DNA of 64,000 nucleotides, from positions 310,001 to 374,000 of the forward strand of contig NZ_ACZN01000017.1 in NCBI RefSeq assembly GCF_000176135.1, read 5' to 3'. This DNA is from Vibrio coralliilyticus ATCC BAA-450. Its GTDB lineage: Bacteria; Pseudomonadota; Gammaproteobacteria; Enterobacterales; Vibrionaceae. Made by a program: the position numbers and the translations under genes. Shown one piece after another: positions 1 to 8,655 of the stretch (within the stretch, counting starts at the first letter, position 1; each line of letters starts with the position of its first letter). Below the pieces are notes generated by a model. That model was given only the letters and a program-made list of their open reading frames with translations, made no database searches and was not told the DNA's origin.

Positions 1-298
1 CAATCGCTTCCTGAAGCGGCTTACCTGTATCAGCTACTTCCAAGGCGGCTAACTCATCATTGCGCTCACGCAAGATTGCAACAGCTTTAAGGAGAATGCG
101 GCTTCGCTCCATTGGAGTCATTGCAGACCAAACTTTAAAGCCTTGCTTGGCTGATTCGATCGCTCGCTCTAAGTCTTGAGGGCTCGCCTGACCAATAGTA
201 GCGAGCGGCTCGCCATTGGCAGGGTTGTAAGTTATAAAGCTTTCACCCGATGTTGCGTTACATGCGCTGCCATCGATGTATAGTGATTTCATATCCAT
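1..298 (-). CDS. betB: Betaine-aldehyde dehydrogenase BetB, N-terminal fragment
   Basis: This is the first 99 codons of a gene that runs off the left edge of the window. BetB oxidises betaine aldehyde to glycine betaine with NAD(P)+, the second step of osmoprotectant synthesis from choline. The visible protein starts MDMKSLYIDGS and carries the typical N-terminal region of an aldehyde dehydrogenase (the FITYNPANGEPLA stretch, then the MERSRILLKA helix); the catalytic cysteine lies outside the window. The start ATG is at 296-298. It lies 20 nt downstream of betI on the same strand, which matches the betIBA order known from vibrios and enteric bacteria. The family is certain enough; the betB assignment rests on the neighbouring betI. 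Confidence 0.85.
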   Translation of the reverse strand, partial: MDMKSLYIDGSACNATSGESFITYNPANGEPLATIGQASPQDLERAIESAKQGFKVWSAMTPMERSRILLKAVAILRERNDELAALEVADTGKPLQEAI

Positions 299-318
299 TT
301 GATAGTTCTGACTTTTCG

Positions 319-915
319 TTATTTTTGAGAATAGAAAGTAAGTTGTTTGTCCAGATAATCATTGATGATCAATCTGGCTTTATCGGCATCTATGCCATCT
401 GGGTTCATTGTCCCGCGAAGCCATATCCCATCGATCAAGGCAGCGATACCATGAGCAATAATTTCCGCCTGATCTTTTTCAAACAGCGCTTTCAACTCAA
501 TTCTCAAGTGAGAGAGAAGTCGCTTTTCATTGACGCGTTGAAGGCGTTTGAGCTCAGGTTCGTGAACAGAATAGGACCAGAATGCTAGCCATGTTTTGGC
601 CACTTTGTTTTCAGCTTGATAGCCCACAAAGTTGCCATCAATGATGGCGTTAATACGCTGTTGATGGGCATGTTTTGGTAGCTTACTCAAACGCTCGGTC
701 ACGGTAGTAGAAAGCTGGCGAAGTACCTCTCTCATGGTTTCATGAAGTAAACCCTGCTTTCCGCCAAAGTAGTGATTAACAATGCCCGTCGATACGCCTG
801 CTTCTTTGCTAATCAGTGAAATACTCGCAGCGTGCAAGCCGACTTTATCAATCACTGCCATGGTGGCTTGAACCAGTTGAGGCTTCCTGATGTCTGGCAT
901 CCCTACCTTAGGCAT
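319..915 (-). CDS. betI: Choline-responsive TetR-family repressor BetI
   Basis: A 198-aa TetR-family repressor that in known systems shuts off the bet (choline to glycine betaine) genes until choline is present. The N-terminus (MPKVGMPDIRKPQL) and the helix-turn-helix region (GVSTGIVNHYFGGK, about residues 41-54) closely resemble Escherichia coli BetI, as does the C-terminal ligand domain with the LAFWSYSVHEPEL and ALIDGIWLRG segments. Length is normal for the family. It is the first gene of a minus-strand bet operon, followed after 20 nt by betB. A perfect palindrome sits just upstream and is the likely autoregulatory operator. The start is preceded by GGAAAT about 12 nt upstream, a modest ribosome binding site. 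Confidence 0.93.
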   Translation of the reverse strand: MPKVGMPDIRKPQLVQATMAVIDKVGLHAASISLISKEAGVSTGIVNHYFGGKQGLLHETMREVLRQLSTTVTERLSKLPKHAHQQRINAIIDGNFVGYQAENKVAKTWLAFWSYSVHEPELKRLQRVNEKRLLSHLRIELKALFEKDQAEIIAHGIAALIDGIWLRGTMNPDGIDADKARLIINDYLDKQLTFYSQK

Positions 916-930
916 TACCGCATTTCCTTT

Positions 931-952
931 TTTAATTGAACGTTCAATTAAA
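931..952. promoter_or_regulatory. Probable BetI operator (22-bp perfect palindrome)
   Basis: The sequence TTTAATTGAAC followed by its exact reverse complement forms a 22-bp perfect dyad 16 nt upstream of the betI start. The core TTGAACGTTCAA fits the type of site bound by BetI/TetR repressors (family knowledge). Binding here is inferred from position and symmetry. Confidence 0.75.
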
Positions 953-1383
953 TATAAAATGCCTGAAAATTAGTTAGTACTCAAACTATTTTTCACAAAA
1001 CCGATACATTAAACCTAAATTTTAGAGAATTTTGATTAATAATTCGATCGATCATTTTAGTCAAAACCAATCAATCCACAAAGCAGAAAACACATCCAAC
1101 CCGCAGAACAGCCAACAATTAAAATCATAAATATCAATCACATAAGAAAATTCCAAATACTTAAACACTTAGGCACAAGGCTCTAATTAAACGCACAAAA
1201 ATCACTCATCCAACGCTATGACTTTTGCTATTCTCCAATTTATTATTTAGAGCACTAAAGATAAGAATTCTTTCGTTCTGTAAAAATCAAGCTGGTGAAA
1301 TAGGCATCAACTTGAAACTAGTCAATCAACATTTTATTTACTATTTTAAGAACAGTTTACTCATTACATGGGGCTGAAAAGGT
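953..1383. other. AT-rich intergenic region, no gene seen
   Basis: About 430 nt between the divergent betI and the solute-binding protein gene. It is AT-rich with many stop codons in all frames. It must hold the promoter of the downstream gene, but no hexamer pair is convincing. No repeat, RNA gene or terminator was recognised. Confidence 0.5.
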
Positions 1384-2058
1384 ATGAGGTTGTTTTTACT
1401 GGCTTTTGTTCCATTTCTTGCACAGGGTTCCTTAATCACCGTAAAAGGGACACAAGACGTATGGCCACCTTACTTTCAAGAAGCGCCAGACACAGGAAAG
1501 GCACAGCTAATTCTGATTGATATTTTTGAACATTCAGGTTTTCAACTCGACATTAAGCTGCAACCTTGGAATCGAGCCTTGAAGAGCGTGCGAACAATGG
1601 AGAACGACGTCATTTTGGGTGCGTGGAGAACAAGAGAAAGAGAGCGCTTTCTTTATTTCAGCCAACCTTACTACTGGAATGAAATAGTGGTACTGAGTCG
1701 ACATAAAAACCGACTGCAGTATAGTGGTCATAAAAGTTTAACTGGGCTCACCATTGGTGTTCAGAGAGGCTACCGATACAGTGACGATTTTGAACAACTT
1801 ACCAATTTCAAAAAGTATGAAGTCAGCAGCGCAGAAGAAGGCATCGAAAAGCTGATAAAACAACGCGTTGACGCCATATTAGTCGACAAGAACGTGCTGA
1901 CCTACACATTAGAAAAGGCTCGGCTAAACCGCGGCCTTTTCCATATCAGCACGATTCATTTCAGTTGTATTCCTTTACATGTTGCGACAAGCAAAGAAAA
2001 TAGCGCAGCCAGAAAGCACATAGATAAAATCACATCACGCTATCAGAAAGACAGGTGA
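1384..2058 (+). CDS. Orphan periplasmic solute-binding protein, family 3
   Basis: A 224-aa protein resembling extracellular solute-binding proteins of family 3 (amino-acid type, SBP_bac_3). A short hydrophobic signal peptide (about residues 1-16, MRLFLLAFVPFLAQGS) precedes the mature chain. Family features include the early WPPYF segment (the ligand-site opening), PWNRALKSV, the region DVILGAWRTRERERFLYFSQPYY, and the hinge GLTIGVQRGYRYSDDF. No permease or ATPase gene is adjacent, so it is an orphan; in vibrios such proteins are common and their ligands are mostly unknown. It is slightly short for the family (usually 240-260 aa). It is flanked by a bet operon and an unrecognised gene, so context gives no substrate clue. 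Confidence 0.75.
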   Translation: MRLFLLAFVPFLAQGSLITVKGTQDVWPPYFQEAPDTGKAQLILIDIFEHSGFQLDIKLQPWNRALKSVRTMENDVILGAWRTRERERFLYFSQPYYWNEIVVLSRHKNRLQYSGHKSLTGLTIGVQRGYRYSDDFEQLTNFKKYEVSSAEEGIEKLIKQRVDAILVDKNVLTYTLEKARLNRGLFHISTIHFSCIPLHVATSKENSAARKHIDKITSRYQKDR

Positions 2059-2102
2059 CAAGCCCCTGCATGCAAGTGAGTCGTTGACTCAGCGCAAACG
2101 GC

Positions 2103-3299
2103 TTAATCTAACACTAAACTTCGTTGAATGTGAGAAGGCAATCTTCCAGAGTTATAGCGCCAATGAATCGCACCTAGTACAGAGACATCATAATATCTAG
2201 CGACCCAAGCTTTCCCTTTGATACTGTGTAGGAACGAGGTTGGTAACACTTCGACGTATGACCCAGGGTTGTAGTTTACAATCCCGGCCTTTTGGGCAAT
2301 GGCCATAGACTCGTGAAAACTGTGCATCCCGCCTCCAATTAGATAGCCAACAATCGCCAGCATGTATTGTTTACATAGTTCAGCATTCCAAGTGTGCAAA
2401 CCACCAAACGCGCACGCTGCTTGAAGCAATGTACCTGTTGTTCCCGAAATACCTGCCCCAAATAAGAGGTTACGAACATCAACATCATCATAGTAGCTAT
2501 CCGCGGTAGCATGAGCTTCTCTATTAGGGTCTCGCTCAAACATATCGACACCTCGGTTGCGGCTCTGGGTAACGGTTCCGACAATATCCTGACTCGACGC
2601 AGGAACAATTCCCCCTACTGTGCTTGCTGGTGCTGCTGATCCAGATTTTTTACGACGGCCACGATAGCGGCTGTCATCAAACCAAGCTTCTCGAACTTTG
2701 TTAGCTAACACCGCGTATTTGACTTCTTCAGGCCCTTTGAGTTTTGGCAGAATTTTACGCCCAACCGCATCATGAATCGCGAGCTTCTGCTCCAGCGTTC
2801 CATTATCTAGTGCTAGGATCAGTTTTTCCCAAATGACCGAGGCGGAAATATCTTTGGCTTTTTCCTCACTGATTCGGCCAAATCCCATTCTTCCACCAGT
2901 AAAGAAATAATGACCAATCTGTGCTTTGACCATTTCAGTGACACCCTCAGAATCATTACGTTTATGAGCCTGAAGATACTGCTTAATACCAGTTGAAACC
3001 TTATTCACTGCATCTTCTGTATACTCTGCAACGTTCAGTGCCATTACACCAAGCACCGACTGGGCTTCTGCACGGCGTGCCTGGCTTATGTTTGTGTCAT
3101 AAGGCTTTAATCGGAATTTTCCCTTACCCGCATTGAAGCCGGTGTGTTCACCTGTTTTGGCATAAACGACTTTAGAATCTAACGTTACTCCCCACGGTAC
3201 ATAGGATTCCTCTCGACTGCGTGGAAGCCTACCGTCCAGAGTCGTCTTTTTTATGTATCCACCTTCGCTATCGAAGTCTCGTACTAAAAATTCATACAT
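2103..3299 (-). CDS. Unrecognised 398-aa protein
   Basis: I do not recognise this protein. The preferred start is the ATG at 3297-3299 (MYEFLVRDFDSEGG), which has GGAG 11 nt upstream; a TTG at 3365 in frame would add 22 residues but lacks a good ribosome binding site. There is no signal peptide or clear transmembrane segment. The N-terminal part is mixed charged sequence. Around residues 220-240 lies a basic then Ala/Ser-rich linker (RYRGRRKKSGSAAPAS). The C-terminal third is rich in glycine and small hydrophobic residues (LLFGAGISGTTGTLLQAACAFGG, then YLIGGGMHSFHES with two histidines) and ends with GAIHWRYN. The linker plus compact C-terminal domain would suit a delivered effector, but no secretion genes are adjacent and this is only speculation. 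Confidence 0.6.
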   Translation of the reverse strand: MYEFLVRDFDSEGGYIKKTTLDGRLPRSREESYVPWGVTLDSKVVYAKTGEHTGFNAGKGKFRLKPYDTNISQARRAEAQSVLGVMALNVAEYTEDAVNKVSTGIKQYLQAHKRNDSEGVTEMVKAQIGHYFFTGGRMGFGRISEEKAKDISASVIWEKLILALDNGTLEQKLAIHDAVGRKILPKLKGPEEVKYAVLANKVREAWFDDSRYRGRRKKSGSAAPASTVGGIVPASSQDIVGTVTQSRNRGVDMFERDPNREAHATADSYYDDVDVRNLLFGAGISGTTGTLLQAACAFGGLHTWNAELCKQYMLAIVGYLIGGGMHSFHESMAIAQKAGIVNYNPGSYVEVLPTSFLHSIKGKAWVARYYDVSVLGAIHWRYNSGRLPSHIQRSLVLD

Positions 3300-3647
3300 G
3301 CTTTTTATTACTCCACTCTGGCATATCAATTTACCAATATACGAGTAGACCTTACCGACTGCCAAATGATTTCAGTCTTAAATCAATGATGAGAGATGCA
3401 TTCAATAATTGGTTGAATTATTCGTGCTACTTACAGAGGCAACTATAGCTATGAGCTTACACCCTCCCTGAAAACCATAATAAAATTATAAAGTTAATAA
3501 TTAGCACTCGGTATTTTGGGTATAGACTCACACCTCATCCCTTCTTGACATCACTCTGTCAAAACTTCAGCGCAGGTCGATAGGAAACTTGGCAACATTG
3601 CATATGGAACTCCATACCCAAAAACAATTGTTGTATAAGGACATAAA
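3300..3647. other. Divergent intergenic region before the protease gene
   Basis: About 350 nt separating the unrecognised minus-strand gene and the secreted protease gene. It must carry both promoters. The only clear structure is a spaced dyad at 3545-3562 (separate entry). The protease ribosome binding site is AAGGA a few bases before its ATG at 3648. Confidence 0.5.
3545..3562. promoter_or_regulatory. Spaced dyad upstream of the protease gene
   Basis: TTGACA and its reverse complement TGTCAA are separated by six bases (TCACTC), about 85 nt before the protease start. It could be an operator; the left half also equals a consensus -35 hexamer. The binding protein is unknown. Confidence 0.35.
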
Positions 3648-5600
3648 ATGATAAAACACACTGCGTTGTTCGCAGCTATGTTGGTCGCAGGTTCTGTTGC
3701 GCCAACTCATGCAGAAACCGCACAAGTTGAAGCGTTGGCACCCCAATCTTGGGTCGTGACTGGATTTGTTTTCAAAAATGATGCATCTGAAAGTGACATT
3801 CAGAACGTTGAATCAAAATTGAATCACCAAGCTACTGTCTTGAATCATTTAAAAGGTTTTAAAAATTATACTGACCATGATCTTCTCTATACCCGCTACC
3901 AAGCGGCGGGCTACACATTTTTGGTGGGTCCGTTTCCTTCTGATTTTTCTTACATTAAGAGCTTCCAAAAACAAAATGCTAGCCTAGGCCTTATTGAACC
4001 GATAAAAGCAGGTGAGGAAGAGCTCGATATTAATGTGGAATCAATCCTATTGTCTCGTTCAGAAACACAACCCGGCGATGCCTATATCAACAGCTTCTGG
4101 GAGCACGGAATTACTGGCACTGGTTACACTGCGGCTGTGCTCGACAGTGGCACCGATATTGAGCACCCTGCATTTGTTGATAAAAATGTGTTGGTGATGG
4201 GGAGTGAAGGAATTAGCGGAGAAGATTATAACTGGCCAATGAAAAGAGAATGGCTAAAAACAGCAGGCAGTCGACATCTAAGGAGTACTCACGGCACCGC
4301 TGTAGCTGGCGCAATGGCAGGGAATTCTTCAATCAGCCCTCATGACGGTATCGCCAAAGACGCTGATGTGATTAGTGGCTATGCGGGTTCGGCCTCAGAT
4401 ACCCTCTTGCCAGACGGGGATGGCGAGTTCGCACAAATACTCAGGGAGCTAAAATCCGCTAATCTGACCATGTCGAGTTTGTCTTACTTAACAAACTATA
4501 ATGCCGTATCACTTAATTACAGTTTTGGTAATGGGCGGATACTCGCACCTGTAGAACAAAGCTCACTAAACCAGTGGCAAACGTGGTCTTTTTGGGCAAG
4601 ATACTTCGATGCGGTCAGTTACGAAAATGATTTTCTACTTTCAAAATCTGCCGGTAATGATGGCTCAAAGTACCCTGACGGTAGTAGTGCTGAAGCGCCA
4701 CAACCTTATTCCATCAGTAAACCCGGAGATAACTATAACGGCTTAACAGTAGCCAACGTAGACACCACCTTAACAGATGGCCCAACTGAAAAGACGACAG
4801 ATAGAAGCCAACATTCAATACGTGCAACAAGCAGCCGCGGGCCAACTACTGATGGTAGGCGTAAGCCAGATATCGCCGCTCCCGGTCATGACACTCGAAC
4901 CGCAGCGCCAGATCCCAACGCATACACTTATGAAGGGCCTTACAAAGACCGATTTTTAGAGGACGAATACAAAGAATATGACGAAGATACAATTACACGA
5001 CTTGCGACAGGAACAAGTCTCGCATCTCCGCACGTTGCTGGCGCCGCGGTACTTGTAAGACAAGCACTAGAAGAGTCAAACAACCGCCAATACCAAAAAT
5101 TCTCTCCTTTGGTAAAAGCCGTGCTAATCAACAGTGCAGATAACAACTCACGCAATGTGTTATCTGAAGATCTTCCTCAGTACTGTGATTCTAATGGCAA
5201 CTGGTGCCCTTCTCGCGGCTGGGGTTACATGGATTTGACTCAAGCATACAGTGAATACGAGAACACTAAACAATTTGAGCTGCGCCCGTGGTCTAGATCG
5301 AAATCATATCGAGTAGCCAGCAATGACAAGAACTTTAAGGCAACTCTAGTCTGGGAACACAAAAATTTCGATGATGCCAGTAAGTTACTCTCCGTCGATA
5401 TGACTCTATATAAGGACAACAGCAGATATGAGATACAGTCAGACCACAGCGAAGGGATTCACAATGTCTTACAGGTCCAAACGAAGCGCCGAACAGATCT
5501 CTGCATTCAAATTGAAGCTAGCGAAAGTGGAACATTCACTCCCTACACAATGTCATTAGCATCAAATACAAGGTTGATACCTGTCCGGTCATGTGACTAG
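3648..5600 (+). CDS. Secreted subtilisin-like serine protease (S8 family)
   Basis: A 650-aa exported serine endopeptidase. Residues 1-22 form a Sec signal peptide (ends THA before ETAQ). Residues of about 23-150 look like a propeptide/inhibitor region. The S8 catalytic triad is visible: Asp166 in AAVLDSGTD, His215 in STHGTAVAG and Ser457 in TGTSLASPHVAG, with the oxyanion Asn in KSAGND. The C-terminal 130 residues (from about 540) look like a beta-sandwich domain (FKATLVWEH). Such proteases are usually sent out by the type II secretion system in vibrios (family knowledge; no secretion gene is nearby). It appears monocistronic, with AAGGA before the ATG and a hairpin after the stop. Four cysteines in the last 130 residues may form disulfides. 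Confidence 0.9.
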   Translation: MIKHTALFAAMLVAGSVAPTHAETAQVEALAPQSWVVTGFVFKNDASESDIQNVESKLNHQATVLNHLKGFKNYTDHDLLYTRYQAAGYTFLVGPFPSDFSYIKSFQKQNASLGLIEPIKAGEEELDINVESILLSRSETQPGDAYINSFWEHGITGTGYTAAVLDSGTDIEHPAFVDKNVLVMGSEGISGEDYNWPMKREWLKTAGSRHLRSTHGTAVAGAMAGNSSISPHDGIAKDADVISGYAGSASDTLLPDGDGEFAQILRELKSANLTMSSLSYLTNYNAVSLNYSFGNGRILAPVEQSSLNQWQTWSFWARYFDAVSYENDFLLSKSAGNDGSKYPDGSSAEAPQPYSISKPGDNYNGLTVANVDTTLTDGPTEKTTDRSQHSIRATSSRGPTTDGRRKPDIAAPGHDTRTAAPDPNAYTYEGPYKDRFLEDEYKEYDEDTITRLATGTSLASPHVAGAAVLVRQALEESNNRQYQKFSPLVKAVLINSADNNSRNVLSEDLPQYCDSNGNWCPSRGWGYMDLTQAYSEYENTKQFELRPWSRSKSYRVASNDKNFKATLVWEHKNFDDASKLLSVDMTLYKDNSRYEIQSDHSEGIHNVLQVQTKRRTDLCIQIEASESGTFTPYTMSLASNTRLIPVRSCD

Positions 5601-5626
5601 GTATCGTAGGTTATTTAAAACAGACA

Positions 5627-5657
5627 AAATGCCGAGCGTCAGAGTTCGGCATTTCGT
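5627..5657. terminator. Hairpin between protease and lrgB genes
   Basis: AAATGCCGA pairs with TCGGCATTT across a 10-nt loop, just after the protease stop. The flanking T run is short. It may terminate the protease transcript and, read on the other strand, part of the lrgAB transcript. Confidence 0.5.
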
Positions 5658-5818
5658 TCATCAGAGCCAACAAAATGTCTAACCTTTAGTGAAGCATCAA
5701 CTCATCATTTTCCATAACTTTGCTAACTAAGCCAGTCATCTGATATTTTGTACTAGTCAAAGATAATACCAACGATAGAAATTTAAGCACGATCGTTATT
5801 CCAGATTTGAACTCGTAG

Positions 5819-6493
5819 TTAAACAATCATAACGATCAAAGCCATTACTGCGGGAGCACATATTGCTGTAAAAATACCACACAATGCGAGAGCTAAAGAG
5901 CTATACGCTGCATCTTCATTTCTTTTATCTAAAGCTTGTGCAGTCCCCAATGCATGAGCAGCAGCCCCAATTGTAATGCCTCTCGCAATTTTCCCTTTAA
6001 TCCTCAACAGATGAAAAATAGGGTAAGCGGTCATTGCTCCTATGAGACCAGCAAATAAAACAAGGACAGCACTGACAGCAGCATCGCCATCTAGTTGATA
6101 GGTTGTTGCCATCGCGATAGGGACTGTAACCGACTTAGTCAAGACACTAACCACTAATGGAATATCGGCACCGAGCGATAATGCTATGAGCCCTCCTGAC
6201 AACATCGAGAATATTGCCCCAAGGAAGCATGCCCCAAGTATTAACCGAGCCTTTTTCTTTATTGTGCTTAGCTGAGAAAAGATTGGGTAAGCCATCACTA
6301 CTATTGCCGGTTGCAACAAATAACCCAGTAGTCGATTATCTTCATAATACTCGGAATACGGAACATCCAATAAAAGTAAAACAGCAATAATGAATGAGAC
6401 ACCTAACAAAAGAGGATTAAGAAGTGGGTGCCCCAATTTCCTACATATCTGCTTAGCAGTTACATAGGTAATCAACGTCAAAATTAACCACAT
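5819..6493 (-). CDS. lrgB: LrgB-family membrane protein
   Basis: A 224-aa polytopic inner-membrane protein of the LrgB/CidB family (YohK-like). It has about six to seven hydrophobic helices, and typical family stretches such as HPLLNPLLLG near the N-terminus, the LLQPAIVVMAYP helix, LTKSVTVPIAM and the RGITIGAAAHALGTA motif near residue 180. LrgA/LrgB pairs are described as holin/antiholin-like and in some bacteria as transporters of pyruvate or export of glycolate (family knowledge); which applies here is not known. Its start overlaps the stop of the upstream lrgA gene by one base, so the two are surely co-transcribed and translationally coupled. Confidence 0.85.
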   Translation of the reverse strand: MWLILTLITYVTAKQICRKLGHPLLNPLLLGVSFIIAVLLLLDVPYSEYYEDNRLLGYLLQPAIVVMAYPIFSQLSTIKKKARLILGACFLGAIFSMLSGGLIALSLGADIPLVVSVLTKSVTVPIAMATTYQLDGDAAVSAVLVLFAGLIGAMTAYPIFHLLRIKGKIARGITIGAAAHALGTAQALDKRNEDAAYSSLALALCGIFTAICAPAVMALIVMIV

Positions 6494-6843
6494 TAATCTT
6501 TATCTCGCTCAAAAGTATTGATTGAAATCGCCATAACCACGAGAGTCAGCATTGTTCCACCACACACGCTGGCTAACAGTATGCTCAAGTTAGACTCAAT
6601 TAAGTCCCATTTGATCATTAATCCGACAGATACAGGTGTAATCAGTAATGGAATGTTTTTTACTAGCAAGTTACTAGTGAAGGATAGCCTAGCAGAGTCA
6701 CATACCCCTGTAGCCAAGAAAGCTAGTAATACCATCATCCCAATAACGCCTTCAGGTATTGGTATACCACTAACTGAGGTAATGACATGACCGAGAAATA
6801 ACGATATAGCTACCCAAACGATTGAATAAAGGATATTTTTCAA
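6493..6843 (-). CDS. lrgA: LrgA/CidA-family membrane protein
   Basis: A 116-aa protein with four hydrophobic helices, matching the LrgA/CidA (YohJ) family in length and in the diagnostic IPIPEGVIGMMVLLAFL segment near residue 27 and LLVKNIPLLITPVSVGLM. It is the first gene of a two-gene operon with lrgB. In Staphylococcus the pair modulates autolysis; in gamma-proteobacteria the role is less clear and may be metabolite transport. No LytSR-type two-component genes are adjacent, which is where the regulators often are in Gram-positive bacteria, so control here is not visible. Confidence 0.82.
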   Translation of the reverse strand: MKNILYSIVWVAISLFLGHVITSVSGIPIPEGVIGMMVLLAFLATGVCDSARLSFTSNLLVKNIPLLITPVSVGLMIKWDLIESNLSILLASVCGGTMLTLVVMAISINTFERDKD

Positions 6844-7198
6844 AACGACATTCCTGATGTTTGAATATTCGAAAGAGCAACTTTAACATCAATCCCACCC
6901 AAACTCATACGCAACATCATTAACTACCTAACAGGAATTACAAAAACCATATGCAATACAACTCACTCTGGACATATCCATCTTTTCCGACTCCAGTTTA
7001 CACAGCTCGGGCTGCAGTTTTAGCTCAGATTTATCTCTGCTCGGTTTAATGATTCAATATACTGAGGTGTATTTGATAAAAAAACATAACCTGATTGCAA
7101 GATTGCGTTAAGTCCGTTAACTCCTACTCGTCTATCAAAAGCTCACACCACCACACGCTTTTTGGCCTTTAGATATCGCCACTTTACAATTTTCAGGC
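6844..7198. other. Intergenic region, nothing recognised
   Basis: About 355 nt between the start of lrgA and the guaC terminator. It must contain the lrgA promoter. No open frame with a ribosome binding site, RNA gene or strong repeat was seen. Confidence 0.5.
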
Positions 7199-7228
7199 AA
7201 AAAAAAAGAGCCGCAAAATGCGGCTCTT
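7199..7228 (-). terminator. Rho-independent terminator of guaC
   Basis: AAGAGCCGCA and TGCGGCTCTT form a 10-bp stem with a 3-nt loop, 28 nt after the guaC stop. On the minus strand it is followed by a run of U. Confidence 0.9.
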
Positions 7229-7256
7229 GTTATTTTGAACTTTCCGAAGTGTTGAA

Positions 7257-8303
7257 TTACTTCTCTTTACCGAAAACGTTGTTCTCTTGCTCTTGTACGC
7301 GGATGAAAGTCGTACGCTTGGTTAGCTCTTTAAGCTTTGCTGCGCCTACGTATGTACACGTTGAACGCACGCCACCAAGGATATCTGAGATAGTACCGTG
7401 AACACTGCCACGGAATGGCAATAGTACGGTTTTTCCTTCAGCTGCGCGGTACTTCGCAACACCGCCTGAGTGCTTGTCCATCGCTGACTGAGAAGACATG
7501 CCGTAGAACTTCATGAATGTCTCGCCATCTTTTTCGATAATTTCACCGCCTGACTCTTCATGACCAGCTAGCATACCGCCAAGCATAACGAAATCCGCAC
7601 CGCCACCAAAAGCTTTAGCGACATCACCAGCACAAGAACAGCCACCGTCACCGATAATCATACCGCCTAAGCCGTGCGCAGCATCACCACATTCGATGAT
7701 TGCAGAAAGCTGCGGATAACCAACACCAGTCTTAACGCGGGTAGTACATACAGAGCCTGGGCCGATACCTACCTTAACGATGTCTGCACCAGCTAGAATA
7801 AGCTCTTCACACATGTCGCCAGTCACAACGTTACCTGCAGAAATTACCTTGTCAGGGAATGCAGCACGTACTTTTTCTACGTATTCGACTAAATGCTCTG
7901 AGTAACCGTTGGCGATATCAATACAGATAAAGATAAGGTCATCACTCAGGTCCATGATGTCCTTTGTTTTTTGGAAATCAGCTTCTGAGGTGCCCGTTGA
8001 AACAAACACATTGTTCAGTGTGTTCTTGTCTGCTGATTTTACGAATTCAGCCCATTGCTCTACTGTGTAATGTTTATGGATAGCCGTCATTACGCCATGT
8101 TCAGCTAGCGCTTTCGCCATTGCGAAGCTGCCTACCGAGTCCATGTTTGCTGCAATTACTGGCGTGCCAGACCATTGACGACCGCTATGCTTAAATGTAA
8201 AATCGCGGGTTAATTCAACTTGAGAACGACTTTTAAGAGTAGAACGCTTCGGGCGAAATAGTACATCTTTAAAGCCTAACTTAAGTTCTTGTTCGATACG
8301 CAT
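7257..8303 (-). CDS. guaC: GMP reductase GuaC
   Basis: GMP reductase turns GMP into IMP and ammonia with NADPH, linking the guanine and adenine nucleotide pools in the cytoplasm. The 348-aa protein begins MRIEQELKLGFKDVL, as E. coli GuaC does, so the start is placed at 8303 with AGGA upstream rather than at an ATG seven codons earlier. The IMPDH/GMPR barrel is intact, with the catalytic cysteine loop GPGSVCTTRVKTGVGYP, the GDGGCSCAGDVAKAFGGGADFVMLGG phosphate-binding segment in two pieces, and EGKTVLLPFRGSV near the C-terminus. It stands alone, with an unusual leader: a strong promoter runs directly into a terminator hairpin (separate entries). This points to control by attenuation, perhaps by purine nucleotides, which is inference. 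Confidence 0.95.
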   Translation of the reverse strand: MRIEQELKLGFKDVLFRPKRSTLKSRSQVELTRDFTFKHSGRQWSGTPVIAANMDSVGSFAMAKALAEHGVMTAIHKHYTVEQWAEFVKSADKNTLNNVFVSTGTSEADFQKTKDIMDLSDDLIFICIDIANGYSEHLVEYVEKVRAAFPDKVISAGNVVTGDMCEELILAGADIVKVGIGPGSVCTTRVKTGVGYPQLSAIIECGDAAHGLGGMIIGDGGCSCAGDVAKAFGGGADFVMLGGMLAGHEESGGEIIEKDGETFMKFYGMSSQSAMDKHSGGVAKYRAAEGKTVLLPFRGSVHGTISDILGGVRSTCTYVGAAKLKELTKRTTFIRVQEQENNVFGKEK

Positions 8304-8346
8304 GATAAATTTTCCTGTAAGCAAATTTACGTGTCGTGCGTTTTCG

Positions 8347-8369
8347 GTAAACGTTGGCAGACGTTTTAC
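8347..8369 (-). other. Second guaC leader hairpin sharing its loop with the first
   Basis: On the minus strand ACGTCTGCCAACGT forms a stem (extended by AAA/TTT with a one-base bulge) with loop CTGCCA. The 12-mer CGTCTGCCAACG occurs here and again inside the terminator hairpin at 8397-8408. Two adjacent hairpins with one loop suggest a shared binding target. A weak PurR-box resemblance (10 of 16 bases) exists but is not convincing. Confidence 0.5.
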
Positions 8370-8383
8370 TGAGTTTCGGACAC

Positions 8384-8418
8384 AAAAAAACCGGAGCGTT
8401 GGCAGACGCTCCGGTTTT
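8384..8418 (-). terminator. Terminator-like hairpin at the guaC transcription start
   Basis: On the minus strand AAAACCGGAGCGT pairs fully with ACGCTCCGGTTTT around the loop CTGCCA, followed by seven T in total. It lies 10 nt or less downstream of a TATAAT element, so RNA made from that promoter would be only about 33 nt if stopped here. It may be an attenuator for guaC; it could also mark the end of the nnr transcript, whose stop is 240 nt upstream. Confidence 0.7.
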
Positions 8419-8422
8419 CAGC

Positions 8423-8450
8423 ATTATAGGTCGTGATTTATTTCTCGCAA
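8423..8450 (-). promoter_or_regulatory. Probable guaC promoter
   Basis: On the minus strand TTGCGA (8450-8445) and a perfect TATAAT (8428-8423) are separated by 16 nt. Transcription would start near A8416, at the foot of the hairpin above. The guaC ATG is about 115 nt further on. Confidence 0.65.
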
Positions 8451-8655
8451 GACTGATAATTGCATTTTTTTTGTGATACCATTTTGAAGTCTTGCAAACC
8501 TAATTCCCTACCATACGCACCAAACCTCAAACAGTTCATAGTAAACAAAGACTTAACTACAATAGCCTCGATTATCAAAACCAGAAAGCAATCGTTTACC
8601 GAAACCGTTAACGTCGTTAATTTTTGTAAAACGTCTCTTAAAGGCATCTTAATAT

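Noticed and set aside
8340..8370. PurR operator before guaC
   Set aside because: Only 10 of 16 positions match and the sequence is better explained as a hairpin repeating the loop of the neighbouring terminator.
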